In this document: positions 35,636 to 43,766 of the stretch, piece by piece
Layout: each line of letters opens with the position of its first letter
Numbering within the stretch: position 1 is the first letter of the stretch
NCBI RefSeq assembly: GCF_900637555.1
Contig: NZ_LR134378.1
Location: forward strand, 1,808,001 to 1,872,000
Reading direction: 5' to 3'
Source: Lautropia mirabilis
GTDB taxonomy: Bacteria; Pseudomonadota; Gammaproteobacteria; Burkholderiales; Burkholderiaceae_E
DNA: 64,000 nucleotides
The notes under the pieces: model-generated
What the model was told of the DNA's origin: nothing
Database searches by the model: none
The model's input: only the letters and a program-made list of their open reading frames with translations
Position numbers and translations under genes: made by a program

Positions 35636-36979
35636 TCAGTAGACCCCTTGCTGCAGCATGGCGTCGGCCACCTTCACGAAGCCGGCGATGTTGGCACCAT
35701 CCACGTAGTTGATGCTGCCGTTGTCGCGTTCGCCATAGCGGACGCAGTTCTCGTGGATGTTGGTCATGATGTCGTGCAGGCGCTTGTCGACCTCTTCGGC
35801 GCTCCACGACAGACGCATGGCATTCTGACTCATTTCCAGACCCGAGACGGCCACGCCGCCCGCGTTGCTGGCCTTGCCCGGTGCATACAGCGTCTGGGCG
35901 CCCAGGAACACGTCCACGGCATCCAGCGTGGTGGGCATGTTGGCACCTTCGGCCACGGCCTGCACGCCATTGGCCACCAGCGTCCGGGCGTCCTCGGCGT
36001 TGAGCTCGTTCTGGGTGGCGCAGGGCAGGGCGATGTCCACCGGCACATGCCACGGAGTACGGCCCTTCTCGAACTTCAGACCACGCTCGGCAGCAAAGGC
36101 CGAGAGGCGTCCGCGCTTGACGTTCTTCAGTTCGAAGATGGCTTCCAGCATCTCGTGGTTGATGCCGGCTTCATGGATGAGGGTGCCTTCCGAGTCGGAC
36201 ATGGTGAGCACGCGGGCTCCCAGTTCCAGCGACTTCAGCGCGGCGTACTGGGCCACGTTGCCCGAGCCCGAGATGGCCACCCGCTGGTTGCGGAAGTCCT
36301 GGTTGACACGCTTGAGCATTTCCAGCGCGAAGTACACCACGCCGTAGCCGGTGGCTTCGGGGCGGATGAGGCTGCCGCCGAAGGACATGCCCTTGCCGGT
36401 GAAGACGCTGCCGGTCTGGTTGGCCAGCTTCTTGTACATGCCGTTGAGGAAGCCCACCTCGCGGCCGCCCACGCCGATGTCGCCAGCCGGCACGTCGGTG
36501 TCGGGGCCGATGTGGCGGAAGAGCTCCAGGACGAGCGCCTGGCAGAAGCGCATCACCTCACCGTCGCTCTTGCCCTTGGGGTCGAAGTCGGAGCCGCCCT
36601 TGCCGCCGCCCATGGGCAGGGTGGTCAGTGCGTTCTTGAAGGTCTGCTCGAAGGCCAGGAACTTCAGGATGGACAGGTTGACCGACGGGTGAAAGCGCAG
36701 GCCGCCCTTGTAGGGACCGATGGCGGCACTGTGCTGGACCCGCCAGGCACGGTTGACCTGGACTTCGCCCTTGTCGTCGACCCAGCTGACGCGGAACTGG
36801 ATGATGCGGTCGGCCTCGACGAGACGCTCCAGAAGGCCGTAGCCTGCGTAGTGGGGGTTTTTCTGGAGGAAGGGCCAGAGGCTGTTCATGACTTCCTGGA
36901 CGGCCTGCAGGAATTCGGTCTGCTGCGGATCGCGCCGCTTGACCATGTTCATGAAGTCATCGAGAGATTTGTATTTCAT
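35636..36979 (-). CDS. gdhA: NADP-specific glutamate dehydrogenase
   Basis: This enzyme makes glutamate from 2-oxoglutarate, ammonium and NADPH. At 447 residues it matches the hexameric biosynthetic type. Seen are the substrate site PYKGGLRFHPSVN, the catalytic lysine region LPMGGGKGGSDFDPKGKSD, PAGDIGVGGREVGFLNGMYK and the nucleotide motif ISGSGNVAQYAA. ATG at 36979 (MKYKSLDDFM) has GGAGG upstream. Two NtrC-like sites lie 169 and 316 bases upstream, which fits nitrogen control. Confidence 0.95.
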   Translation of the reverse strand: MKYKSLDDFMNMVKRRDPQQTEFLQAVQEVMNSLWPFLQKNPHYAGYGLLERLVEADRIIQFRVSWVDDKGEVQVNRAWRVQHSAAIGPYKGGLRFHPSVNLSILKFLAFEQTFKNALTTLPMGGGKGGSDFDPKGKSDGEVMRFCQALVLELFRHIGPDTDVPAGDIGVGGREVGFLNGMYKKLANQTGSVFTGKGMSFGGSLIRPEATGYGVVYFALEMLKRVNQDFRNQRVAISGSGNVAQYAALKSLELGARVLTMSDSEGTLIHEAGINHEMLEAIFELKNVKRGRLSAFAAERGLKFEKGRTPWHVPVDIALPCATQNELNAEDARTLVANGVQAVAEGANMPTTLDAVDVFLGAQTLYAPGKASNAGGVAVSGLEMSQNAMRLSWSAEEVDKRLHDIMTNIHENCVRYGERDNGSINYVDGANIAGFVKVADAMLQQGVY

Positions 36980-37147
36980 GGCTACGGAAAGCCTCCGTGA
37001 GTGGACGGGCCGGGCAATGAGGGGGATCCGGGGCGGGCCGGCACCCAGCCGGATGAAGGGCGGATCGTGGCACTCCGCGGGGGTACACGATTGTCCAGCG
37101 GCCCATATTAATACAAATCGAAATGTGTCCGGACCGTCCCGGAAGGC

Positions 37148-37164
37148 TGCACCAGAATGGTTCA
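37148..37164. promoter_or_regulatory. NtrC-like binding site, proximal to gdhA
   Basis: TGCACCAGAATGGTTCA differs at one position from the NtrC consensus TGCACC-N5-GGTGCA. It lies 169 bases upstream of the gdhA start. Confidence 0.5.
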
Positions 37165-37294
37165 ACGGCTGCCGTGGCTCGGGAAAGGGGGATGGGGCAT
37201 GAGATAATCAGGCGCCGCCCGAGGCATTTTCCGGTTCTGGCGCGGCTTCGCGCCGGGTGGTCCCTGTCAGGAAGCGGCAGGGGGCTGGACAGCA

Positions 37295-37311
37295 TGCACC
37301 AGGATGGTGCA
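37295..37311. promoter_or_regulatory. NtrC-like binding site, perfect consensus
   Basis: TGCACCAGGATGGTGCA matches TGCACC-N5-GGTGCA exactly and extends to 8-bp arms (37294-37312). It sits in the divergent spacer between gdhA and the NhaC-family gene, 158 bases before the latter's ATG and 316 bases before gdhA. A sigma54 -24/-12 promoter was searched for by eye on both strands of the spacer and not found. Confidence 0.6.
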
Positions 37312-37468
37312 TCCGATATTGTGACATTGTATGTCTCGTATTGATGCACGGCATATGCTGCCACCTGCCCGACACCCTGGCAGAGGCGTCTTGCCGCGCC
37401 GGCCCGAAAGGGCGGGGCGTGGCTTCAGCCCTCCCATTCAAACATCACGGAATACAAGGGAAGACATC

Positions 37469-38857
37469 ATGTTCAGTGCCAAACCATTGCTGGAGATGCC
37501 GCGCTGGGAGGCCGCAGCGGTGGCCGCCATCATCGTGGCACTGATGGGCTACGCGATCATCTGGCTGGAATGGGTGCCGCACATGGCCATCCTGACAGCC
37601 ATGGTCAGCCTGCTCGTGTACGGGCTCTGCCGGGGCGTGCGCTACCGGGCCATGCAGGACTGGATGATCGGTGCGGTCGGGCAGGGCATGGGGGCGCTGT
37701 ACCTCTTCTTCTTCATCGGGCTGCTGGTCACGGCGCTGATGATCAGCGGTGCCATCCCCACGCTGATGTATTACGGCTTCGGGCTGATCTCGCCGGGCTA
37801 TTTCTATTTTTCGGCCTTTGCGCTCAGCTCGGTGATCGGCATCTCGCTGGGCAGCAGCCTGACCACCTGTGCCACGGTCGGCATGGCCTTCATGGGCATG
37901 GCACACGCCTTTCATGCCGATCTGGCCATGACGGCGGGGGCCATCGTCTCGGGGGCCTTCTTCGGCGACAAGATGTCGCCGATCTCGGACACCACGGGCA
38001 TTTCCGCCTCGATCGTGGGCATCGACCTGTTCGAGCACATCCGCAACATGATGTACACCACGGTGCCCGCCTGGCTGATCAGCGCGGTGGTCTACCTGTG
38101 GCTGCTGCCGGCGGTGGCGCCGCATGATCTGAACGGCGTGGTGGCATTCCGGCACCAGCTGGAGGGCTCGGGCCTGGCGCATCTGTATTCGCTGCTGCCC
38201 TTCGCGCTTCTGCTGGGCATGGCGCTGATGAAGATCGACGCCATCGTGACGCTGATGGCCACGATCTTCCTGGCGCTGGGGCTGACCTACTTCCACAGCA
38301 CGCCGAGCCTGGCCGAGCTGGGGCAGTGGTTCTTCAAGGGGCCTTCGTTCCCCGAGGCCTGGGGCGACATCGCCAAACTGCTGTCGCGCGGTGGGGTGGA
38401 GAGCATGTTCTTCACGCAGACCATCGTGATCCTGGGGCTGAGCTTCGGCGGCCTGCTGTTCGCGCTGGGGGTGATCCCGGCGCTGCTTGATGGCATCCGC
38501 AGCTTCCTGACGACGACGGGACGGGCCACATTCAGCGTGGCGGCCACGGCGGTGGGAGTGAACACGCTGATCGGCGAGCAGTATCTGAGCATCCTGCTGT
38601 CGGGCGAGACGTTCAAACCCGTCTACGAGAAGCTGCACCTCCACCCGCGCAACCTGTCGCGCACGCTGGAGGATGCGGGCACGGTGATCAATCCACTGGT
38701 GCCGTGGAGCGTGTGCGGGGTGTTCATCTTCAACGTGCTGGGGGTGCCGGTCTGGCACTATCTGCCGTACGCAATCTTCTGCTACATGAGCCTGGTGCTG
38801 ACGCTGGTGTTCGGGTGGACGGGGGTGACGCTGTCGCGGGTCGAGCCGAAGAAGTGA
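37469..38857 (+). CDS. NhaC-family Na+/H+ (or amino/organic acid) antiporter
   Basis: This membrane protein of 462 residues has about 11 hydrophobic segments. The family motif [20 protein letters not shown], the earlier [20 protein letters not shown] and the later [19 protein letters not shown] and [20 protein letters not shown] are typical of NhaC. Members exchange Na+ and H+ or couple Na+ to malate/lactate or arginine/ornithine exchange; the substrate cannot be told. ATG at 37469 ([13 protein letters not shown]) has GGGAAG upstream. It diverges from gdhA over a spacer with two NtrC-like sites. A paralogue lies at 48391. Confidence 0.88.
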   Translation: MFSAKPLLEMPRWEAAAVAAIIVALMGYAIIWLEWVPHMAILTAMVSLLVYGLCRGVRYRAMQDWMIGAVGQGMGALYLFFFIGLLVTALMISGAIPTLMYYGFGLISPGYFYFSAFALSSVIGISLGSSLTTCATVGMAFMGMAHAFHADLAMTAGAIVSGAFFGDKMSPISDTTGISASIVGIDLFEHIRNMMYTTVPAWLISAVVYLWLLPAVAPHDLNGVVAFRHQLEGSGLAHLYSLLPFALLLGMALMKIDAIVTLMATIFLALGLTYFHSTPSLAELGQWFFKGPSFPEAWGDIAKLLSRGGVESMFFTQTIVILGLSFGGLLFALGVIPALLDGIRSFLTTTGRATFSVAATAVGVNTLIGEQYLSILLSGETFKPVYEKLHLHPRNLSRTLEDAGTVINPLVPWSVCGVFIFNVLGVPVWHYLPYAIFCYMSLVLTLVFGWTGVTLSRVEPKK

Positions 38858-38923
38858 CGTGGGGCCTGTGGGGCGGGAGGCTTTTTCTGCGTCCTGTCTT
38901 GCGGAAGACGGCTTCGTTGGAGG

Positions 38924-39008
38924 GCGCCCCGGGACGGGGTGCCTTCCTCGGCTCATGCTGTCCGCTTCGCTTCCAGAGCGCCTGTGGAGGCACCCCGTCC
39001 CGGGGCGC
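38924..39008. repeat. 21-bp inverted repeat between nhaC and gloA
   Basis: The arm at 38924-38944 (GCGCCCCGGGACGGGGTGCC plus T) is exactly complementary to the arm at 38988-39008, separated by 43 bases. Each arm is itself partly palindromic around CCCCGGGACGGGG. No reading frame in this 289-base spacer looks like a protein. It may be a terminator for nhaC or a repeated intergenic element. Confidence 0.6.
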
Positions 39009-39112
39009 TTCGGCCTGTGTAGTGAGACTCCATGCTCGAAAGGCTTTGCCTCGTTTCCTGGCTTCGGTCTGCGGCTGGGGGCGCGCCTCGTCGAAAGGGG
39101 GAGCAGGCGGCA

Positions 39113-39118
39113 TAGAAT
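39113..39118 (+). promoter_or_regulatory. -10 box TAGAAT before gloA
   Basis: TAGAAT followed by GGGG lies 29 bases upstream of the gloA ATG. No clear -35 element is seen. Confidence 0.45.
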
Positions 39119-39146
39119 GGGGCCTTCTTTCACGGAGGGTATTCCC

Positions 39147-39563
39147 ATGAGACTGCTGCATACCATGCTGCGGGTCGGCGATCTGGACCGGTCCATCAAG
39201 TTCTACACCGAGGTGCTGGGCATGAGCCTGCTGCGCCAATCGGAGAACCCCGAATACAAGTACTCGCTGGCCTTCCTGGGCTACGAGGGCGGCAACCCGG
39301 CCCAGGCAGAGCTGGAGCTGACCTACAACTGGGGGACGACCGAGTACGAGATGGGGACGGCCTACGGGCACATCGCCATCGGGGTGCCGGACGCCTATGC
39401 GGCCTGTGAGAAGATCCGCGCGGCCGGCGGCAACGTGACGCGCGAGGCCGGGCCGGTGAAAGGGGGCTCGACGGTCATTGCCTTCGTGACCGATCCGGAC
39501 GGCTACAAGGTGGAGCTGATCCAGCGGCCCGATGACCAGGGGACGGGGACCGGGTTGCGCTGA
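39147..39563 (+). CDS. gloA: Lactoylglutathione lyase (glyoxalase I)
   Basis: This enzyme isomerises the methylglyoxal-glutathione adduct to S-lactoylglutathione. It has 138 residues, matching the short Ni2+-type bacterial enzyme. Metal ligands are visible as His in LLHTMLRV, Glu in ELELTYNW, His in AYGHIAIGV and Glu in [29 protein letters not shown] is the usual N-terminal signature. ATG at 39147 has GGAGGG upstream. Confidence 0.96.
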   Translation: MRLLHTMLRVGDLDRSIKFYTEVLGMSLLRQSENPEYKYSLAFLGYEGGNPAQAELELTYNWGTTEYEMGTAYGHIAIGVPDAYAACEKIRAAGGNVTREAGPVKGGSTVIAFVTDPDGYKVELIQRPDDQGTGTGLR

Positions 39564-39611
39564 TGCCGCCCTGGGGGCGCCCCGCTGTCTTCGGCAGGTG
39601 CCGGGGCGCTC

Positions 39612-39617
39612 TACAAT
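39612..39617 (+). promoter_or_regulatory. -10 box TACAAT before the YghU-like gene
   Basis: TACAAT followed by GGG lies 51 bases upstream of the ATG at 39668. The -35 region is not consensus. Confidence 0.45.
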
Positions 39618-39667
39618 GGGCCGGTTTTCGTCCGGAAGTTCATCGAAGCATCGAAGGAGAGCATGTC

Positions 39668-40462
39668 ATGAGTTCATCCACCTACACGCCACCCGAGGTC
39701 TGGACCTGGGACAAGGCCAACGGCGGGAAGTATGCGTCGGTCAACCGGCCCACGGCGGGCGCGCAGTTCGAGCAGGTGCTGCCGGTGGGCGAGCGCCCCT
39801 TCCAGCTGTACTCGCGTGGCACGCCCAATGGGCAGAAGGTCACGATCATGTTCGAGGAGCTGCTGGAAGCCGGTGTGAAGGAGGCCGCCTATGATCTGTG
39901 GGCCATCGACATCGGCAAGGGTGACCAGTTCGGCAGCGGCTTCGTGGCGATCAACCCCAACTCCAAGATTCCGGCGCTGGTCGATCGCAGCGGTCCGGAG
40001 CCGGTGAACGTGTTCGAGTCCGGGGCAATCCTTGTGTACCTGGCCGAGAAGTTCGGCAAGTTCCTGCCGGCTTCGGGTGCGGCGCGGGCGCAGTGCCTGT
40101 CGTGGCTGTTCTGGCAGGTGGGCAGCGGCCCCTATCTGGGGGGCGGCTTCGGGCATTTCTACGCCTACGCACCCGAGCGGTATGAATACCCGATCAACCG
40201 CTTTGCCATGGAGACGAAGCGCCAGCTGGACCTGCTGGACAAGCTCCTGGCCGAGCGCGAGTACATCTGCGGCGCCGACTATACGGTGGCGGACATGGCC
40301 ATCTGGCCCTGGTACGGCCGGCTGGTGCTGGGTGAGCTGTACGGTGCTGCGAAGTTCCTGGACGTGGCGTCGTACAAGAACGTGCAGCGCTGGACGAAGC
40401 AGCTGGCAGAGCGTCCGGGCGTCAAGCGCGGCAAGGATGCGGTGCATCAGCCGCTGAAGTGA
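39668..40462 (+). CDS. yghU: YghU-type glutathione transferase / disulfide-bond reductase
   Basis: This protein of 264 residues has the Nu-class (YghU) layout. An extended N-terminus (WTWDKANGGKYASVNRPTAG) is followed by a thioredoxin-like domain with FQLYSRGTPNGQKVTIMFEE, DQFGSGFVAINPNSKIPALV and the glutathione-binding VFESGAILVYLAEKFG, and a helical C-terminal domain with YICGADYTVADMAIWPWYG. E. coli YghU binds two glutathiones and reduces disulfides. ATG at 39668 has GAAGGAGAG upstream. Its place next to gloA fits a glutathione theme. Confidence 0.92.
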   Translation: MSSSTYTPPEVWTWDKANGGKYASVNRPTAGAQFEQVLPVGERPFQLYSRGTPNGQKVTIMFEELLEAGVKEAAYDLWAIDIGKGDQFGSGFVAINPNSKIPALVDRSGPEPVNVFESGAILVYLAEKFGKFLPASGAARAQCLSWLFWQVGSGPYLGGGFGHFYAYAPERYEYPINRFAMETKRQLDLLDKLLAEREYICGADYTVADMAIWPWYGRLVLGELYGAAKFLDVASYKNVQRWTKQLAERPGVKRGKDAVHQPLK

Positions 40463-40570
40463 GGCAGGGCGCGTCCGGTGATGCCGCCTGCCCAGGCAGA
40501 CGGTACAGCCGGGGGAATGTCCGGGCGGCAGGTGCCACTCGGGCCTGTGCGGTGGCCGGGAAGGCAGACC

Positions 40571-41032
40571 ATGGAAAGACTTGAGTTGCGGGTGCCCCCG
40601 CCGGTGGTGACGCTCGTGTCGGCGTTGCTGATGTGGGGGTTGCGAGGCGCGGTGCCGTCACTGGTATGGCTGGTGCCGGGCCGTGCGTGGCTGGCCGGTG
40701 TGCTGGTGGGCACGGGCATGATGCTGGGCCTGTGGGCTGTCTGGAGTTTTCGCAGGCAGCGCACCACCATCAACCCGCATCTGCCGCAGCAGACCGTGGC
40801 GCTGGTGACGGAAGGCGTCTACCGGTACACCCGCAACCCGATGTACCTGGGCATGCTGTGCTTCCTGGTGGCCTGGGCGCTGTGGCTGTCCACGCCGCTG
40901 GCGCTGCTGGGCCTGGCGCTGTATGTGGGGTACCTGAACCGTTTCCAGATCGGACCCGAGGAGCGCGTGCTCGAAGAGCGCTTTGGCACGCGCTTCACGT
41001 CCTATTGCGCCACGGTGCGGCGCTGGCTGTAG
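40571..41032 (+). CDS. Isoprenylcysteine-methyltransferase-like membrane protein
   Basis: This 153-residue integral membrane protein ends in the ICMT/PEMT motif: TEGVYRYTRNPMYLGMLCFL, then QIGPEERVLEERFGTRFTSY. Such bacterial proteins use SAM to methylate lipids or other hydrophobic substrates; the target is unknown. Four hydrophobic helices are seen. ATG at 40571 (MERLELRVPPP) has GGAAGG upstream; the frame is open further but without a ribosome site. Confidence 0.85.
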   Translation: MERLELRVPPPVVTLVSALLMWGLRGAVPSLVWLVPGRAWLAGVLVGTGMMLGLWAVWSFRRQRTTINPHLPQQTVALVTEGVYRYTRNPMYLGMLCFLVAWALWLSTPLALLGLALYVGYLNRFQIGPEERVLEERFGTRFTSYCATVRRWL

Positions 41033-41099
41033 GGCATGGACCCTGCGGATGGTAGCGAGGCATGAAGGGGGCCTCGTTATCCGTACATGGGTTTCCGGA

Positions 41100-41128
41100 A
41101 CGGCCGGCGAGGGTGTCCTGCCGGCCGT
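41100..41128 (-). terminator. Hairpin after secreted paralogue A
   Basis: ACGGCCGGC (41100-41108) pairs with GCCGGCCGT (41120-41128) six bases beyond the stop codon. There is no T-tract. A closely similar hairpin follows paralogue B (42449-42475), so it belongs to the duplicated unit. Confidence 0.5.
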
Positions 41129-41134
41129 GTCGGG

Positions 41135-42067
41135 TCAGGGGCGGTAGCGGAAATACTGCGGGCCGTCCGACCCGTTTTGGACCAAGTAGGGGCCTATGTG
41201 GTCCAGGGTGTGCAGGTAGTTCCAGCTGTGCGGCACCTGCCAGGTGTTGCAGACAAGCCGGAAACCGTGATAGCCGATGTTCCAGCATGCACGGAACTGG
41301 TTCTGCCGTTCGCCCGGCAGCACAATCAGCTGAAGGGGGATGGCGTTATAGGGGATGGACTTCCATTCGTGCAGTACCTGGTTGAAAGGCACTACTTGGC
41401 CCTGCTTGAGTACATAGGGCTCAACGGCCTCATAGTAGACTTGCCCGCTACGCTTGAAGTTCGGGCCCCAGCTGGTTTCGGGGCGTATTTCGAAGGTGGT
41501 GAACGCGAAGGTACCCAGCGATAGCAGCGGTGTGCCATTGCGGACCCAGCGCAGCGGCTTGATGGGACCCTGGGGCAGGGTGGTCCGGATTCCCGTGCGG
41601 TAGCGACCAATCCCTTTTCCTACATCGCCCTCTGCCCGCCAGACCTGTTGAATGACCTGCAGTGTGTTTCCCTCAAGGTTCTGTCTCAGCTGAAAGGACT
41701 CACGGCTGCTGTCGTTCAGGGGCGAGCCACCGGGCATGGCCTGTGACCAGGGGATGGCAACCTGCCGGCCGTCGTCGTTGCCGGTCGAGACACTGAGTGC
41801 GTATGCCAGCACGTCGGCACGTACGCCCCAGGCGGAAATGGGGCGGATCCGGCGCAGGTCGCGGATGCTGCGAATCGTGTCGGACAGGGATTTTCTGTCT
41901 CTTGACGACGGAGCACCTGCTTGCGGATGGGTAAGCTTCTGGGCGCTGATGTCAGGCGTTGTGTCGCTGGCGGCAGGGGCTTGCGCCAGGGCGAGCGGGC
42001 TGAAGGACAGCGCCAGCAGCGGGGCCAGAATACGGTGGGACAGCAGGCGTGGCCTGTGGTTCTTCAT
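41135..42067 (-). CDS. Secreted protein of unknown family, paralogue A
   Basis: This 310-residue protein has a cleavable signal sequence (ILAPLLALSFSPLALAQA). I do not recognise the family. It shares several blocks with the neighbouring gene at 42483: SIRDLRRIRPISA-x-GVRADV, PWSQAMPGGSPL, RWVRNG, LLSLGT, VPFNQVLH and CNTWQVP-x-x-WNY, and both end in YFRY-x-P. There are few cysteines (two near the C-terminus) and no membrane helix after the signal. GGAGGAAG precedes the ATG at 42067. The leader and 3' hairpin are duplicated together with the gene. A periplasmic or outer role is inferred from the signal only. Confidence 0.75.
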   Translation of the reverse strand: MKNHRPRLLSHRILAPLLALSFSPLALAQAPAASDTTPDISAQKLTHPQAGAPSSRDRKSLSDTIRSIRDLRRIRPISAWGVRADVLAYALSVSTGNDDGRQVAIPWSQAMPGGSPLNDSSRESFQLRQNLEGNTLQVIQQVWRAEGDVGKGIGRYRTGIRTTLPQGPIKPLRWVRNGTPLLSLGTFAFTTFEIRPETSWGPNFKRSGQVYYEAVEPYVLKQGQVVPFNQVLHEWKSIPYNAIPLQLIVLPGERQNQFRACWNIGYHGFRLVCNTWQVPHSWNYLHTLDHIGPYLVQNGSDGPQYFRYRP

Positions 42068-42175
42068 GGTTCTCTTCCTCCAACGGTCGGCGTGACTGAC
42101 GGGAGTCACGCGTAGGTGCCGGTTCTTGTTACTGCCCGGCTGCAGGTCGCCGCAGGACTCTTGACCACGAAGACA
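42068..42175 (-). promoter_or_regulatory. Conserved structured leader of paralogue A
   Basis: About 105 bases before the ATG can be aligned with the leader of paralogue B. They contain an 8-bp hairpin (GCGTGACT / AGTCACGC on the plus strand, 42090-42111) nine bases from the ribosome binding site. Further upstream (42270-42300) an A/T-rich stretch with TATATA may hold the promoter. The rest of the spacer to 42448 shows no gene. Confidence 0.5.
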
Positions 42176-42448
42176 ACCATTCTGCAGGCAAGCTGCAGGG
42201 CATGGATGCACTATCAGTCCGTTCGAACTTTCAAGTGTGAAGTTCGTGGATGAGAAAGTCGTGTGTCGACGTTTTTCAGTATATAGAGGGTCTGCAAAAT
42301 AAGGTTATCCGTGGATGAGATAGCAACATCCGTGTTGCGCGCCATGTGACGGGCGAGTGGCTACGCGTTGCCGACCATGAAACGTCAGCCTGGTGGCCGG
42401 ACGGTGAGAGGCGTGGTTCCTCGTTGGGCCGTCCGGCGGTCTCTGCAA

Positions 42449-42475
42449 CGGCCGGGCAGGGTGTCCTGCCGGCCG
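42449..42475 (-). terminator. Hairpin after secreted paralogue B
   Basis: CGGCC-G-GGCAGG (42449-42460) pairs with CCTGCC-GGCCG (42465-42475) over a GTGT loop with one bulge. It lies 7 bases beyond the stop codon, with no T-tract. It corresponds in position and sequence to the hairpin at 41100. Confidence 0.55.
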
Positions 42476-42482
42476 CGTCAGA

Positions 42483-43391
42483 TCAGGGCTGGTAGCGGAA
42501 ATACCATAAGTCTGCGTCACCCCTGCTGCCCTCAAGCAGGTAGGGACCCACGTAACGTAGCGTGTGCATGTAGTTCCAGTTGTTCGGTACCTGCCAGGTA
42601 TTGCAGACGAGGCTGCGGGTAAGGACGACGTTGATGTTGAAGCAGACGCGGAACTGGTTTTCCTGCTCTCCGTTCAACACCATCAATTGCAGGCTCTGGT
42701 AGGGGCCGGGGCCTGTCCATTGATGGAGCACCTGGTTGAAGGGCAGGACCTGGCCCTGTTTCAGTTCAAAGGCTTCTGCCGATTGCGGAGAGGCAGCGTG
42801 GCGGTTGCGGAAGTTCAGGCTGAACGAGGGCCTGTACTCGGTGATGGTGAAGGCGCTGGTGCCCAGTGATAGCAGCACCTTGCCGTTGCGTACCCAGTGG
42901 AAGGGCTTCTGCTTGCCGTTGGGCAGTGTGACGGGAACCTCGGTGCGCGTGCGCTGGAGACCCTTTCCGTCGGTGCCATCTTCCCACCAGGGTTGATAGG
43001 TGATCTGCAGCTTGCCGTTGCCCAGCTGGGTCTGCATGACCTGGTAGGGCTGACGGGGGCTGTCTTTCAGGGGCGAGCCGCCGGGCATGGCCTGGGACCA
43101 GGGGACGGCGACCTCCTTGTTGTCCTTGTTGTCGGTGGTGGCGGCCAGGGCGCTGGCCACGACATCGGCACGCACACCCTGGGCGGAGATGGGCCGAATC
43201 CGGCGCAGATCACGAATGCTGTTGACCACGTCGGACAGGGATTTGGTCTGGTGGCCAGAGGTCTGTGATGCGGCCTGGGAGGCCTGGCTGGCATCCGTGT
43301 CGACCTGGGCCATGGCGAGCTGGCTGGCCGGCAGGGCCACCAGAAGGGCCAGAACGCTGGCCGGGAGACGTCGTTGCGTGTCTTGCTTCAT
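42483..43391 (-). CDS. Secreted protein of unknown family, paralogue B
   Basis: This 302-residue protein has a signal sequence (VLALLVALPASQLAMAQV) and a Ser/Gln/Ala-rich start to the mature chain. It shares the blocks listed for paralogue A and the same length and ending (DLWYFRYQP). The centre (residues 120-200) is more diverged. No enzyme motif, lipobox or known fold signature could be seen. ATG at 43391 (MKQDTQRRLPAS) follows GGAGGAAACGAACCCC. Independent divergence of the two copies with retention of the same blocks suggests both are under selection. Confidence 0.75.
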   Translation of the reverse strand: MKQDTQRRLPASVLALLVALPASQLAMAQVDTDASQASQAASQTSGHQTKSLSDVVNSIRDLRRIRPISAQGVRADVVASALAATTDNKDNKEVAVPWSQAMPGGSPLKDSPRQPYQVMQTQLGNGKLQITYQPWWEDGTDGKGLQRTRTEVPVTLPNGKQKPFHWVRNGKVLLSLGTSAFTITEYRPSFSLNFRNRHAASPQSAEAFELKQGQVLPFNQVLHQWTGPGPYQSLQLMVLNGEQENQFRVCFNINVVLTRSLVCNTWQVPNNWNYMHTLRYVGPYLLEGSRGDADLWYFRYQP

Positions 43392-43500
43392 GGGGTTCGT
43401 TTCCTCCAACGGTCGGCGTGCTGCGCGAGTGGCAGGCACGCGAAGGTGCCGGCTTTGGTTGCTGCCCGGCTGCAGGTCGTCGCAGGATCCTTGGCCACGA
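43392..43500 (-). promoter_or_regulatory. Conserved structured leader of paralogue B
   Basis: This leader aligns with that of paralogue A. The hairpin near the ribosome site is kept (GCGTGCTG with CAGGCACGC, one bulge, 43416-43441) although its bases differ. Upstream, 43600-43630 is A/T-rich (TTATAAATAATATTTAC) and probably contains the promoter. The remaining spacer to 43766 shows no gene. Confidence 0.5.
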
Positions 43501-43766
43501 AGGCATGTTCTGCGGTCTGGCCGCAGATCATGGACGCAGCTTCATTGTGTGGTGCTTCGTGAAGGCGAGGTCCATGTATTGGTAAGCGATGTGTCGATAG
43601 CTTTTTCGTTATAAATAATATTTACAGATTGCGAGTATCTGCTGCGGTGGGACAACGTCCGGGCGCAGCATGCCGGCGTCGATGCCGGAGCATCGAGGCA
43701 ATGCTGCCACCCGCGTGATGTCGCTGTGGGGGCCGAGCCGAGGCTGGTCGTGGTCAGCGCGAGGGG

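Noticed and set aside
38704-39150. 148-codon frame across the nhaC end and gloA upstream region
   Set aside because: It overlaps nhaC and the inverted repeat, is Gly/Arg/Leu-rich and shows no family motif.
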